DNA of 64,000 nucleotides from Methylovulum sp. (GTDB lineage Bacteria > Pseudomonadota > Gammaproteobacteria > Methylococcales > Methylomonadaceae). Both the position numbers and the translations under genes were made by a program. The notes beneath the pieces are model-generated. The model ran no database searches. It saw only the letters and a list, made by a program, of their open reading frames with translations, and was not told the origin of the DNA. Positions 55,175 to 63,538 of this stretch are shown here, in pieces; positions within the stretch are counted from its first letter, which is position 1; each line of letters begins with the position of its first letter. The stretch is taken from positions 89,865 to 153,864 of the forward strand of contig JAQTQZ010000004.1 in assembly GCA_028712695.1 (NCBI GenBank), in the 5' to 3' direction.

Positions 55175-56358
55175 CACGACATCAATAAAGCCGACAACTG
55201 GTGCACGTTTTGTTCCCAGCTGAACAACGTTTTAACAAAGTCGCGGTTGCCATTGGCTTCAGTTGGCGTTGTCAATAAACTGTCCAATAGCTTAACCATC
55301 TCACCCGCATCATCTGTGATTGATACGGCGACACTGTCATCCACAGGAATGCCTTCCATCGCGGCGGCGGTTGCCACGACAGTTTTTCCCATTGCCATTG
55401 CTTCCAACACTTTATTTTGTATGCCACGGGCAATCCGTAATGGGGCGACCGCAAGTCTGGCATGGGCAACATAGGGCCTGACATCGTCAACACGGCCGGT
55501 AACGATAATGTTTTTGTTCTCGGCTAAGGCTTGCACGTCTTTACTGGGCTTGCCGCCGACAATATAAAACTTTACCTGAGGATGGTTTTTTTCTAACCCT
55601 GGAAAAACGTTTTTGGCAAACCAAACAACAGCGTCAATATTCGCCCAGTAATCCATCGCACCAGTGAAAACCAACGCTTGTTCATCCGCTTGATAAGGTG
55701 AGCTGAAATCAAGATCGGGCGAAAAGTAGCCGGTATCGACGCCGTTGTTAATATAACCAATTTTATCCGCTACAGTGGGGGCCAATGTTTTAAATAAGGC
55801 CGCTTCCTGCTCGGAAACAAACACGCTAGTTTTAGCCCTACTTGCCACTTGTTGTTCGTAACGTAATAGATAGGCGGCTTCGCGCTGGTAAACCCAACGG
55901 CTCAACCCGTGTTTTTTCTCCGCATATTGCCGCCATTTATCGGAATCGACATCAACAAAATCAACAATCAAATCAACCGGGTGCGATTCATTAATAAACT
56001 GCGCCATGACCGAGGAAAAAATCAGCACTTTCTTTATCGAGTGGATTTTTATTGTGTTATCAACCCACGCCTGCATTACCTGATTTTTATAATAAGGTAA
56101 ACTTAAGGGCTCGCCCGTCAACAAACCTTGCAAGCTTTTAAACTTGGCCTGGCGTGGTTTTAATCCCTGATAAAAGGTGTCGGCACAAAGAGCATTCAGT
56201 TCATCGGTATATTGCCAGTCATCAGGATCATCAATAAACGTGCCTAGGTACACATTGAAATCAGCAGCCAAATAGCTCAAAAAATGATAAGAACGTATCT
56301 TGTCACCTTTGTTGGGCGGGTACGGTATTCTGTGGGCAAGAAAAAGCAGGTTTTCCAT
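55174..56358 (-). CDS. Glycosyltransferase, XrtA-system TIGR03087 type
   Basis: A 394-residue GT-B enzyme. The N-terminus LLFLAHRIPYPPNKGDKIRS is the signature of the TIGR03087 subgroup. The C-terminal half has LVFTGAMDYWANIDAVVWFAKNVFP, VTGRVDDVRPYVAHARLAVAPLRIARGIQNKVLEAMAMGK. It presumably adds a sugar during synthesis of the XrtA-linked exopolysaccharide. It is coupled to the next glycosyltransferase by a four-base overlap and lies six bases after the FemAB-like gene. Confidence 0.92.
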   Translation of the reverse strand: MENLLFLAHRIPYPPNKGDKIRSYHFLSYLAADFNVYLGTFIDDPDDWQYTDELNALCADTFYQGLKPRQAKFKSLQGLLTGEPLSLPYYKNQVMQAWVDNTIKIHSIKKVLIFSSVMAQFINESHPVDLIVDFVDVDSDKWRQYAEKKHGLSRWVYQREAAYLLRYEQQVASRAKTSVFVSEQEAALFKTLAPTVADKIGYINNGVDTGYFSPDLDFSSPYQADEQALVFTGAMDYWANIDAVVWFAKNVFPGLEKNHPQVKFYIVGGKPSKDVQALAENKNIIVTGRVDDVRPYVAHARLAVAPLRIARGIQNKVLEAMAMGKTVVATAAAMEGIPVDDSVAVSITDDAGEMVKLLDSLLTTPTEANGNRDFVKTLFSWEQNVHQLSALLMS

Positions 56359-56364
56359 GTGCTT

Positions 56365-57384
56365 TTACCCTAAATCTTTCGATAAAAACGGGCCGATAAA
56401 TTGGCTAACCGGAAGCGGTAGGCGTTTCCACGCCGCAATGAATAACTGATATTTCGGATTGAGTGGATTAATGTCCGGCAATTCAGTCGCTTTGACTAGA
56501 TAAAACTCATAAAACAACGGTTCAGGCACAAACCCCCAGTTCTTTTTAAAGCTGTATGAGCCAGTGCCCTCTTTACTGCGCCCAAAATCGAATAGTTTTA
56601 CGCCTTTTTCCACGGCGCGGCGCATAACTTCCCAATACATAAAATCATTGCCTTTTAAATTACGGGCCAGCTCCGTACCGCCACCGTAATAAGGCAAAAC
56701 TTCATCTTTGAAATAAAAATTCATAACGCTCGCGATAAGCTGTCCGTTATGTTCAATGCTCAAGACTTCGCACTGCCCGCCAAAGGTTTCTTTTAAAAGC
56801 TGGAAATATTTTTTTGAAAACACCGGCGTACCTAGGTTTCTGACACTTTCGGAGTATGCCTGATGCAGCCGTTCGACACCCTCATCAATGACACTGGTCA
56901 ACCCCGCTTCGATACCTTTCCTGACCATAGCCCGTTGTTTTCGGGGAATAGCAAGCATATTTTTTTCCACTTCAGGATCAAGCGCTTTGCGGAATGTCAC
57001 ATAAAGTTTTTTATAAGGACGCTCAGGGTGTTTCTGTGTGCGGTGGCGCATTTCCAAGGCATCCACACCCAATTCTTGCGCTAACCGACAGGCCTCTTTA
57101 TCCAGTGCATCATAGGATTCCTCATCATTAGCCACAATGCCGCCATAGACACAAAATGCCGTTGATACCAAGGTGTTGCCAAACAGCAAACTTTTGACAT
57201 GCACTAACGGTAAAATGCCGGTTATGGCGCCCCCGTTTTCGGCATAAAGAAAATGGGTTTTATGGCCAAATGCCTGTTCAATGACAGTTTTCCAACCGGA
57301 CAAATGGAAAAAGGTGGCTTCGCTATTGTTTTGGACAAACTCATCCCAATGCGCATAATTTGCTGCATCCAGTGTTTTAATCAT
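56365..57384 (-). CDS. FemAB-like protein of the XrtA system
   Basis: A 339-residue protein of the FemAB/GNAT-fold group. Family features include HLSGWKTVIEQAFGHKTHFLYAE, LALEMRHR-like DALEMRHRTQKHPERP, RKQRAMVRKGIEAGL and KGNDFMYWEVMRRAVEKGVKLFDFGRSKEGTGSYSFKKNWGF. Members near exosortase genes are thought to transfer an amino acid to a cell-surface polymer. The ATG at 57384 has AGG eight bases upstream; the longer open frame to 57432 overlaps the deacetylase gene. Confidence 0.92.
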   Translation of the reverse strand: MIKTLDAANYAHWDEFVQNNSEATFFHLSGWKTVIEQAFGHKTHFLYAENGGAITGILPLVHVKSLLFGNTLVSTAFCVYGGIVANDEESYDALDKEACRLAQELGVDALEMRHRTQKHPERPYKKLYVTFRKALDPEVEKNMLAIPRKQRAMVRKGIEAGLTSVIDEGVERLHQAYSESVRNLGTPVFSKKYFQLLKETFGGQCEVLSIEHNGQLIASVMNFYFKDEVLPYYGGGTELARNLKGNDFMYWEVMRRAVEKGVKLFDFGRSKEGTGSYSFKKNWGFVPEPLFYEFYLVKATELPDINPLNPKYQLFIAAWKRLPLPVSQFIGPFLSKDLG

Positions 57385-57392
57385 AGTTTTAC

Positions 57393-58232
57393 CTAGTGGG
57401 CTTTTAGAAACACATTTTCCATCGTATCCCAATTAAAATCAGCCAACAGCCGCTTAATTCTGTTTTCCATTTTATGGAGATTAAGATAATGCCGGGTACG
57501 GGTTTTTAAACTTAAACCGGTTTGTTTAGGTTGTTCTGGATCTATTTCCCAAGGATGAAAATAAAAAATACCGGCTTGATGTTCATTTTTGTTGACGCGG
57601 TTAAATGCCCATTTAGACAGTGCGTAAGGATAAAACCTGAAAAAACCACCACCGCCGCAAGGCATATTTTTGTTGCCGAAGCGAAGCGTGGTGATAGGGA
57701 TTTCTTTAAAATCGGCATTAGCTATCGGTCTGTAAATAAAGCGCGGTGCGTCCGGCATGCCATATAAATCATGTTTTACAGGGTAAATACTCGAACTGTA
57801 AGTAAAGCCTTCTTCCTGCAAAACATCAAGCGCCCACAGGTTTTCAGCTCCAATGGAATAACTCGCGGCACGATAACCATTCACAGATTTGCCACTTAAC
57901 TCTTGCAAAATTTGTTTAGCCCTAACCACATCTTTCCTAAATTGTACGGGCGTTTGCTCAGTCACCCTAATATGTTCATAGCCATGGCAGGCCAATTCGT
58001 GCCCGTCCCTAATTATGCGCTTAATCAGCTCAGGGTAACGTTCAGCAATCCAACCTAGCGTAAAAAAAGTGGCTTTTACATCTCTTTCAGCAAATAAATC
58101 AAGAATCTTATGGGTGTTGGCTTCAACCCGATGAGGTAATATATCCCATTGACTTTTATCAATAGATGATTCGAATGCCGATACTTGGAAATAATCTTCC
58201 ACATCGACCGTCATGGCATTTTTTATAGACAC
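57393..58232 (-). CDS. XrtA-system polysaccharide deacetylase (DUF3473 type)
   Basis: A 279-residue NodB-fold deacetylase. The metal Asp lies in NAMTVDVEDYFQVSAFE, the His pair in HELACHGYEHIRV, and the active-site Arg region in GYRAASYSIG. The C-terminus has YFHPWEIDPEQPKQTG, part of the DUF3473 extension. It probably removes acetyl groups from the exported polysaccharide. The start at 58232 is followed by another Met (MTVDVED) six codons on. A 78-base gap separates it from the ATPase gene. Confidence 0.93.
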   Translation of the reverse strand: MSIKNAMTVDVEDYFQVSAFESSIDKSQWDILPHRVEANTHKILDLFAERDVKATFFTLGWIAERYPELIKRIIRDGHELACHGYEHIRVTEQTPVQFRKDVVRAKQILQELSGKSVNGYRAASYSIGAENLWALDVLQEEGFTYSSSIYPVKHDLYGMPDAPRFIYRPIANADFKEIPITTLRFGNKNMPCGGGGFFRFYPYALSKWAFNRVNKNEHQAGIFYFHPWEIDPEQPKQTGLSLKTRTRHYLNLHKMENRIKRLLADFNWDTMENVFLKAH

Positions 58233-58310
58233 AATAATTCCAAATTTTCTGAGCGTTGTGATTTCCGCAACAATTCGTACTGCGTGACCTTAATTAATAT
58301 TATTTTTTAA

Positions 58311-59258
58311 TTAATGCCCAGTCAGCGCTTGACGTAATGTAGCAACTATTTTTTCTAGCGCTGCAATACGCTGTTCTAATGCGCTATTGGGGCTTGATTT
58401 CGCTGGTAAGGCTTCCAAATTATCCTGAAATTCATCCATCATCAAAGATGACTCTTCTTCAATATCGGTAATAACTTTCTGGATTACATCTAAACTAATG
58501 GCCTGTAGCTCTTCAAGATAACCAAACAGTAAGACCCTGTCGCATAACGCATTAATTCTTCTTGGAATACCATGGGTATAAGTGCAAATAACAACAAAGA
58601 CATCCTCTTCAAATTGTGGGGCATGCTGCCATCCGGCTTTTTCAAGACGAAACAAAATATAATTTTTTGTCTCTTGCACATCGAAAGGTTTTAATTGGCA
58701 TGTCGCAACGATACGTTGCCTTAATTGTTCCATTTCCGGCAAAAATAGCGTCTCACCCAATTGTTTCTGGCCTATTAAGAAGGTCTGAAACAATGGTTTC
58801 CCTGACATTTCAAAATTCGACAACATACGTAATTCTTCTAATGAATCTTTAGGTAAATTTTGTGCTTCATCAACTATCATAAGCACTTTTTTACCAACCA
58901 TAGCCTGATCGATAAAAAACCGCTCTATTCTGGCTAAAAGTGTTGCCTTATCCTCCCCTTCGTAAGACAAACTAAAAGTAGCGGCAATAACTTTTAGCAA
59001 ATCATCAGCGCCGACTTGTGAGGACACCATAATCCCCAGTGTTATTTTATTCTTATCCAAACTGTTAACCAGTTGTTTGACCAACATGGTCTTACCTGTA
59101 CCCGGTTTTCCGGTAATAACAATAAAACCTTCCCCCTGAGTTAACCCATAGTTCATATAAGTTAATGCCCTTCTATGAATATCACTATTAAAAAAGAAAT
59201 CACTATCAGGACTTAACTGGAAAGGCTTTTTATTTAAATTATAAAAACCGTCATACAT
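58311..59258 (-). CDS. XrtA-associated AAA ATPase (ExeA-like)
   Basis: A 315-residue ATPase. The start MYDGFYNLNKKPFQLSPDSDFFF is typical of ExeA-like proteins in exosortase clusters. Walker A is ITGKPGTGKTMLVK and Walker B VLMIVDEAQNLP; IPRRINALCDRVLLFGY lies near the end of the core. The last 45 residues form a probable coiled coil. Its role in polysaccharide assembly is not established. It starts two bases past the stop of the outer-membrane protein gene. Confidence 0.93.
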   Translation of the reverse strand: MYDGFYNLNKKPFQLSPDSDFFFNSDIHRRALTYMNYGLTQGEGFIVITGKPGTGKTMLVKQLVNSLDKNKITLGIMVSSQVGADDLLKVIAATFSLSYEGEDKATLLARIERFFIDQAMVGKKVLMIVDEAQNLPKDSLEELRMLSNFEMSGKPLFQTFLIGQKQLGETLFLPEMEQLRQRIVATCQLKPFDVQETKNYILFRLEKAGWQHAPQFEEDVFVVICTYTHGIPRRINALCDRVLLFGYLEELQAISLDVIQKVITDIEEESSLMMDEFQDNLEALPAKSSPNSALEQRIAALEKIVATLRQALTGH

Positions 59259-59260
59259 GC

Positions 59261-60775
59261 TTAAAATCTCATAAACAAACTAGCGGTGGCACGGTTTTCT
59301 TGAAAATTATTAGTAGCCGTAGATGAAGTTTGATCTAAATGCAGAAATTCTATTTTGCTATTAAGATGATTCGTAATTGAACGGCTTAAACCAATGACAA
59401 CATCATAACGGTTGTCTTTTGCAGCATCACCCCGATCAATTTGTTGCCATCTTGGGCTGATATAAGCACTAGTCCGCGTCGTCAGACGCGTGTTCCAATT
59501 AGCACTCACACCACTTACTTTTTCTTTATTATTAGTCTGCTGAAATACCCGGTCTTCATTAAACAAACTAGCACCGAGCGTGCCCATAGCAGAATTGTAC
59601 GAACTGGAAAAATTCCATATTTTTCTGACGATCACATCATTAGTTAAAGTGGGAATATTAACGGTAAACTGCCCTGGCTCATAAATTAACGGATCTGGGT
59701 TTATATCGACAGTAAACGTTTGTTGTTGCAATAAAATGGCTTGGGCAGTCGTTGTATCATTTTCATGGCTCAGCACCCAACTTGACCGTCTTGTCCGATA
59801 ATTTAATGCTGTTTGCCAAGTTTTCCCGTTGTTTAGACCTATATCATTATCCCTATAAGTTGTCGTCCAGCGCAACCGTTGCATAGGTGAGACATTGACA
59901 GTTATATGTCTATTATTGCCATAACCAGCCTCTACACTGTAGAGACGACTGGGCACCCATTGCCCTCCCAACGTGTAGTAAAGGCCATTACTGTTATTAT
60001 TGGTGCTAGTTTGGAAACTGTTATTGCTATATCCGCCTTGGGCAAAAACATTAAAATGTTTGCTGATAGATGTCCTTATTGTTCCGCTGGAGTTTTGAAA
60101 ACTGACATTGTTGCCAGATATCCTGTTATTTTCAGTATTATTGAACAATAAGCCCCACTTAATCCTCTTGAATTCAATGCCGCTATTTAATTGGATAAAC
60201 TCACTAACATTCAAGGTATCTGAAAAAGTGTTGTTATTTGCGGATGAAGCCACATCTGTCGTCAATGCCTCGAAATTCACACGGGCACTACCATTGGCGT
60301 AATTACCAAAACGGGGAGTCCAGGTAGGTGTTAAGCCGAAAGTACTGACATTCGCCCTATTACCGACACCTGATATATTGTCGTTGGCTATCTGGTTATT
60401 ATTAGTATTTTGTTGCGAAATGCCACTATGTACGTTTAAAAAAAAACGGTTTGGCACTAGCATAAGGTTTCCGTTAGACCTTAGTTGATGGAATGTAGTA
60501 AGCTGATTGTCACCCCGTGCATTATATAAATTCTGCATCTGATAATTTAAATTCAGTAGGGTACGTGCTGAACGGCCAATAATTGCCACGCCTGGAGTGA
60601 TTGAAGTCACAAAGGCACTTTTCTGGCTAGTTAATGGTGCCAACGTTATGTTATCAGAGTAAATTTCCTGCGCACTGGCAAAAGAATTTACCGACCAATT
60701 AATAGCGTAAACAGGGCAGCAATAAAAACCAATGCCAATAACGTTGACAAGTAATGCAACAGAGTGAGTTTTCAT
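59261..60775 (-). CDS. XrtA-system outer-membrane beta-barrel protein (TIGR03016 type)
   Basis: A 504-residue exported protein. The signal peptide is about residues 1-24 (VALLVNVIGIGFYCCPVYA), and the rest is rich in alternating beta strands with many Asn, Ser and Thr. Typical pieces are QEIYSDNITLAP, VTSITPGVAIIGRSARTLLNLNYQ and the C-terminal FQENRATASLFMRF ending in Phe, as in barrel proteins. It is thought to form the outer-membrane part of the export route. It lies 53 bases after the autokinase gene. Confidence 0.88.
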   Translation of the reverse strand: MKTHSVALLVNVIGIGFYCCPVYAINWSVNSFASAQEIYSDNITLAPLTSQKSAFVTSITPGVAIIGRSARTLLNLNYQMQNLYNARGDNQLTTFHQLRSNGNLMLVPNRFFLNVHSGISQQNTNNNQIANDNISGVGNRANVSTFGLTPTWTPRFGNYANGSARVNFEALTTDVASSANNNTFSDTLNVSEFIQLNSGIEFKRIKWGLLFNNTENNRISGNNVSFQNSSGTIRTSISKHFNVFAQGGYSNNSFQTSTNNNSNGLYYTLGGQWVPSRLYSVEAGYGNNRHITVNVSPMQRLRWTTTYRDNDIGLNNGKTWQTALNYRTRRSSWVLSHENDTTTAQAILLQQQTFTVDINPDPLIYEPGQFTVNIPTLTNDVIVRKIWNFSSSYNSAMGTLGASLFNEDRVFQQTNNKEKVSGVSANWNTRLTTRTSAYISPRWQQIDRGDAAKDNRYDVVIGLSRSITNHLNSKIEFLHLDQTSSTATNNFQENRATASLFMRF

Positions 60776-60828
60776 AGCTGTGCTGAGAAAAATTATAAAT
60801 TTGCAACATTTTGGAAAACATTAACTGA

Positions 60829-61776
60829 TTACTTACGTCCATATTGTCCATATTGTCCATATTGTCCATATTGTCCATATTGTCCATATTGTCCATATTG
60901 TCCATAACAATACTTATCAAGCAGACCCGCCTTACCCTTATTGAGCACGGCGAGGACAACATCACAAGCAGCTAATTTTTCAACTGATGCCATCACCAAA
61001 CTTTGTAAAGTTTGTTCCGCTTCGATAACCATCACTACCTGCCCTACTAACGAGGCTAAAACAGCTCCCTGAGTGGCTGCAAGCAACGGCGGTGAGTCAA
61101 ATATAACGATTCTATCGCTATACTTATTGCTTAATTCCTCTGCAAACGATGCCATCTTATTACTAGCCAATAATTCAGTGGAATGTCTATGCTGCTTTCC
61201 TGACAAGATCAAAGACAATCCTGGTAAATTTGTCTTATATTCTATATCTGCATAACTGATATGATCATTCTCAAGATAATCAATCAAACCAAGCGGCACA
61301 TGAATTCCCAAAGTTGTTGCAATAGATGGCCGAGCCACATCAGCATCAATTAATAATACATGTTTATCACGCTCATTAGCGATGCTTAAAGCAAGGTTGA
61401 GTGCAGTGTATGTTTTTCCTTCTCCGGACACACTGCTGGTTATTAATATCAGATTAGATCTCGCAATTCCCGAACTAGTTGGACCAAAAGCATTATCCAC
61501 TAACCGTCGTTTAATATTTCTGTATTCCTCTATAGTTTGGCTATGAGCCCTATCAGAAACAATGAAACCTAATTCAGCCAATCTTTCCCAATCAATAGTT
61601 ACCTCCTTATTGCGCTTTACCGGGCGTTCTAATTGCCCCGTACCATTGCTAGAATCAACCGCTTCAACTGGCCTATGTAGGTTATCCAACTTATTATCTC
61701 TGGCTATTTCAGCAGAAGAAATTGATTTTTGTTCCTCTTCTTTAGCCTTGTTTAACGCTTTTTCAATAATACTCAT
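60829..61776 (-). CDS. XrtA-associated tyrosine autokinase (CpsD/BY-kinase) with repeat-encoded tail
   Basis: A 315-residue cytoplasmic BY-kinase, separate from its membrane activator. Walker A is SSVSGEGKTYTALNLA, A' is VLLIDADVARPS and B is RIVIFDSPPLL. The C-terminal tyrosine cluster is unusually regular: KYCYG is followed by seven QYG triplets, then RK. The triplets are encoded by a 9-bp tandem repeat. Autophosphorylation of such tails is known to control polysaccharide polymerisation through the partner encoded at 61789. Only 12 bases separate the two genes. Confidence 0.93.
   Translation of the reverse strand: MSIIEKALNKAKEEEQKSISSAEIARDNKLDNLHRPVEAVDSSNGTGQLERPVKRNKEVTIDWERLAELGFIVSDRAHSQTIEEYRNIKRRLVDNAFGPTSSGIARSNLILITSSVSGEGKTYTALNLALSIANERDKHVLLIDADVARPSIATTLGIHVPLGLIDYLENDHISYADIEYKTNLPGLSLILSGKQHRHSTELLASNKMASFAEELSNKYSDRIVIFDSPPLLAATQGAVLASLVGQVVMVIEAEQTLQSLVMASVEKLAACDVVLAVLNKGKAGLLDKYCYGQYGQYGQYGQYGQYGQYGQYGRK
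60837..60905. repeat. 9-bp tandem repeat (GTCCATATT), seven copies plus a partial one
   Basis: Seven perfect copies of GTCCATATT run from 60837 to 60899 and GTCCAT follows to 60905. On the minus strand they encode Gln-Tyr-Gly repeats at the C-terminus of the autokinase. Since the unit is 9 bp, gain or loss of copies keeps the frame and changes the number of tyrosines by one each time. Confidence 0.95.
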
Positions 61777-61788
61777 TTATGCCCTCCC

Positions 61789-63342
61789 CTACAGATTTAT
61801 CAAAGAAAGCTTTATCGATAGGATATCAATGGACATAAATCCTATATACACTAAAAAGAGTCCTAATATTGCAGCATTGAACCGCAAGGTTTCCTTTTTA
61901 TTTTTTTCAACTTCCTTGGAGCTTATCTTAAATGAGATCACACCCAATACAGGGAGCCCTGCTATTTGTCTTATCTGCTTGACAGTTAAAAAAGTGGGTC
62001 TGATTAGATAGATTAAAAAGGAAACTGCTAACCCACATACACTACCTGCGCCTAATACAATTGAATAAAGAAGCTTTCGTTTAGGGGAAGAGGGTTCTAA
62101 CGGGACATTAGGCGCATCGGCAATTTTAAATTTTAAGGCATCGGATTGGTCATCAACTTTTTTAGACATACTTGCCTGTTCCCTACTGACTAACAACTGC
62201 TCATAATTCTTTTTTATCGTTTCATAATCACGGTTTAAATTCTGCATTTCTGTTTCTATTGAAAGCCTCATGTTTAATTCATCCCGCGCCGTTTTTAGAC
62301 GCGCTTCATACTTCTCAACACGTGAATTAATTGAAGCAATATTGGCATCTGTATCATTCATAGCAACCTTTATAGTCTGTATATAAGGATTTGCCATCAC
62401 TGCCGAATCAACCCAAACATCTTCTACCGGAGACAACTTTGCTTTTTTTTCAACCAGCTCCTTTTCAAGCTTTTTAAGCATCTTGTCTATGTAGACTATT
62501 TCAGGATGTTTGGCTGTGTATTTAATTAAAAGATTATCTTTTTTTTGCTTTAACTCTGTGATTCTAGCATCTTCCACATCGATTTTTTCGTCTACCACAC
62601 CCCAATCATCACCAGACATGGCCTCATCCAGTTGTGTTTGCAAGGCCACTTTTCTTGATGTGGCTTCGCTCAATTGAAGCTTTGCATCCTCCAAAGTTGA
62701 TGATATTTGCTGTATATCACTAATCTGATTACCAGATTGACCAGGCAATAACCCCAAATTAGCACGTTTAAAATTTTCCAGGGCTCTTTCGCTATTACGC
62801 AGACGCATTTCATATTCATGGATCTGTTCATCAATAAAGTGGTGAGCCTCATCCGCTCCAAAAAGTGTAGATAGCTGAGTCTTCTCAGAAAAAACTGTCA
62901 ATACAGCCTGTACAACATTTTTAGCCTCATCAGGATTACCCGCTTCATACTGTATAGTGAAAATATCATTTGCTCCGCCAATGATATGAATTTTTTTCTT
63001 CAGCTCCCCAATTTTTTGTAAAAGATCAAAAGAATTGTTTATATCTTTATCGAGTTCAGCCAATTTTATAATTCGCTCGAGATTATCTTTAGTAAACATT
63101 AAGCTCTGCATGACAAGAAGTAACCCTCTTATGTCAGATTGCACGGTCATTCCGCGAAGCAAAGGCTGCAACATGGTTTTTGTTTCAACATGAACCCTAG
63201 CTTCAGAAGTATATTTATTTGGCAGCACCAATACGGCCCCCCACCCACTTAAACAAAGTATCCAGACTACACTAACAGCAATCCATTTATATTTTAAAAT
63301 CCCTTTTAAATAAAAAAGGATTTCATTCATCGTCTCTTGCAT
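61789..63342 (-). CDS. XrtA-system polysaccharide chain-length determinant (Wzz/GNVR)
   Basis: A 517-residue inner-membrane protein. The first membrane segment (about 19-38, IAVSVVWILCLSGWGAVLVLP) starts the Wzz domain. A long periplasmic coiled-coil region (about 150-400) has IETEMQNLNRDYETIKKNYEQLLVSRE, the GNVR-type segment. PLEPSSPKRKLLYSIVLGAG leads into the second membrane segment and a third lies near residue 495. It sets chain length and activates the autokinase downstream. Another in-frame ATG at 63330 is preceded by AAGAG and may be the true start. Confidence 0.92.
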   Translation of the reverse strand: MQETMNEILFYLKGILKYKWIAVSVVWILCLSGWGAVLVLPNKYTSEARVHVETKTMLQPLLRGMTVQSDIRGLLLVMQSLMFTKDNLERIIKLAELDKDINNSFDLLQKIGELKKKIHIIGGANDIFTIQYEAGNPDEAKNVVQAVLTVFSEKTQLSTLFGADEAHHFIDEQIHEYEMRLRNSERALENFKRANLGLLPGQSGNQISDIQQISSTLEDAKLQLSEATSRKVALQTQLDEAMSGDDWGVVDEKIDVEDARITELKQKKDNLLIKYTAKHPEIVYIDKMLKKLEKELVEKKAKLSPVEDVWVDSAVMANPYIQTIKVAMNDTDANIASINSRVEKYEARLKTARDELNMRLSIETEMQNLNRDYETIKKNYEQLLVSREQASMSKKVDDQSDALKFKIADAPNVPLEPSSPKRKLLYSIVLGAGSVCGLAVSFLIYLIRPTFLTVKQIRQIAGLPVLGVISFKISSKEVEKNKKETLRFNAAILGLFLVYIGFMSIDILSIKLSLINL

Positions 63343-63538
63343 ATGACTTTTGTTTTACAAAAATTAAAATAGTTGAAAAAACAGCTTTATTCCATGGGAG
63401 TTGTACTGGAGCTAAGCAATGCATTATTTGCGGTTAATGCGTTTATTACCTAGACATGCACTATGTAATGATTTTAATTTCGGAAATGATCTGATCGAAT
63501 CCTTGACCACTGAAAATGGGAATTTAAACTCTAAACTA

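Noticed and set aside
60699..60965. Minus-strand open frame with repeated MDN triplets
   Set aside because: It is the autokinase repeat read in another frame; the QYG frame belongs to an intact kinase.
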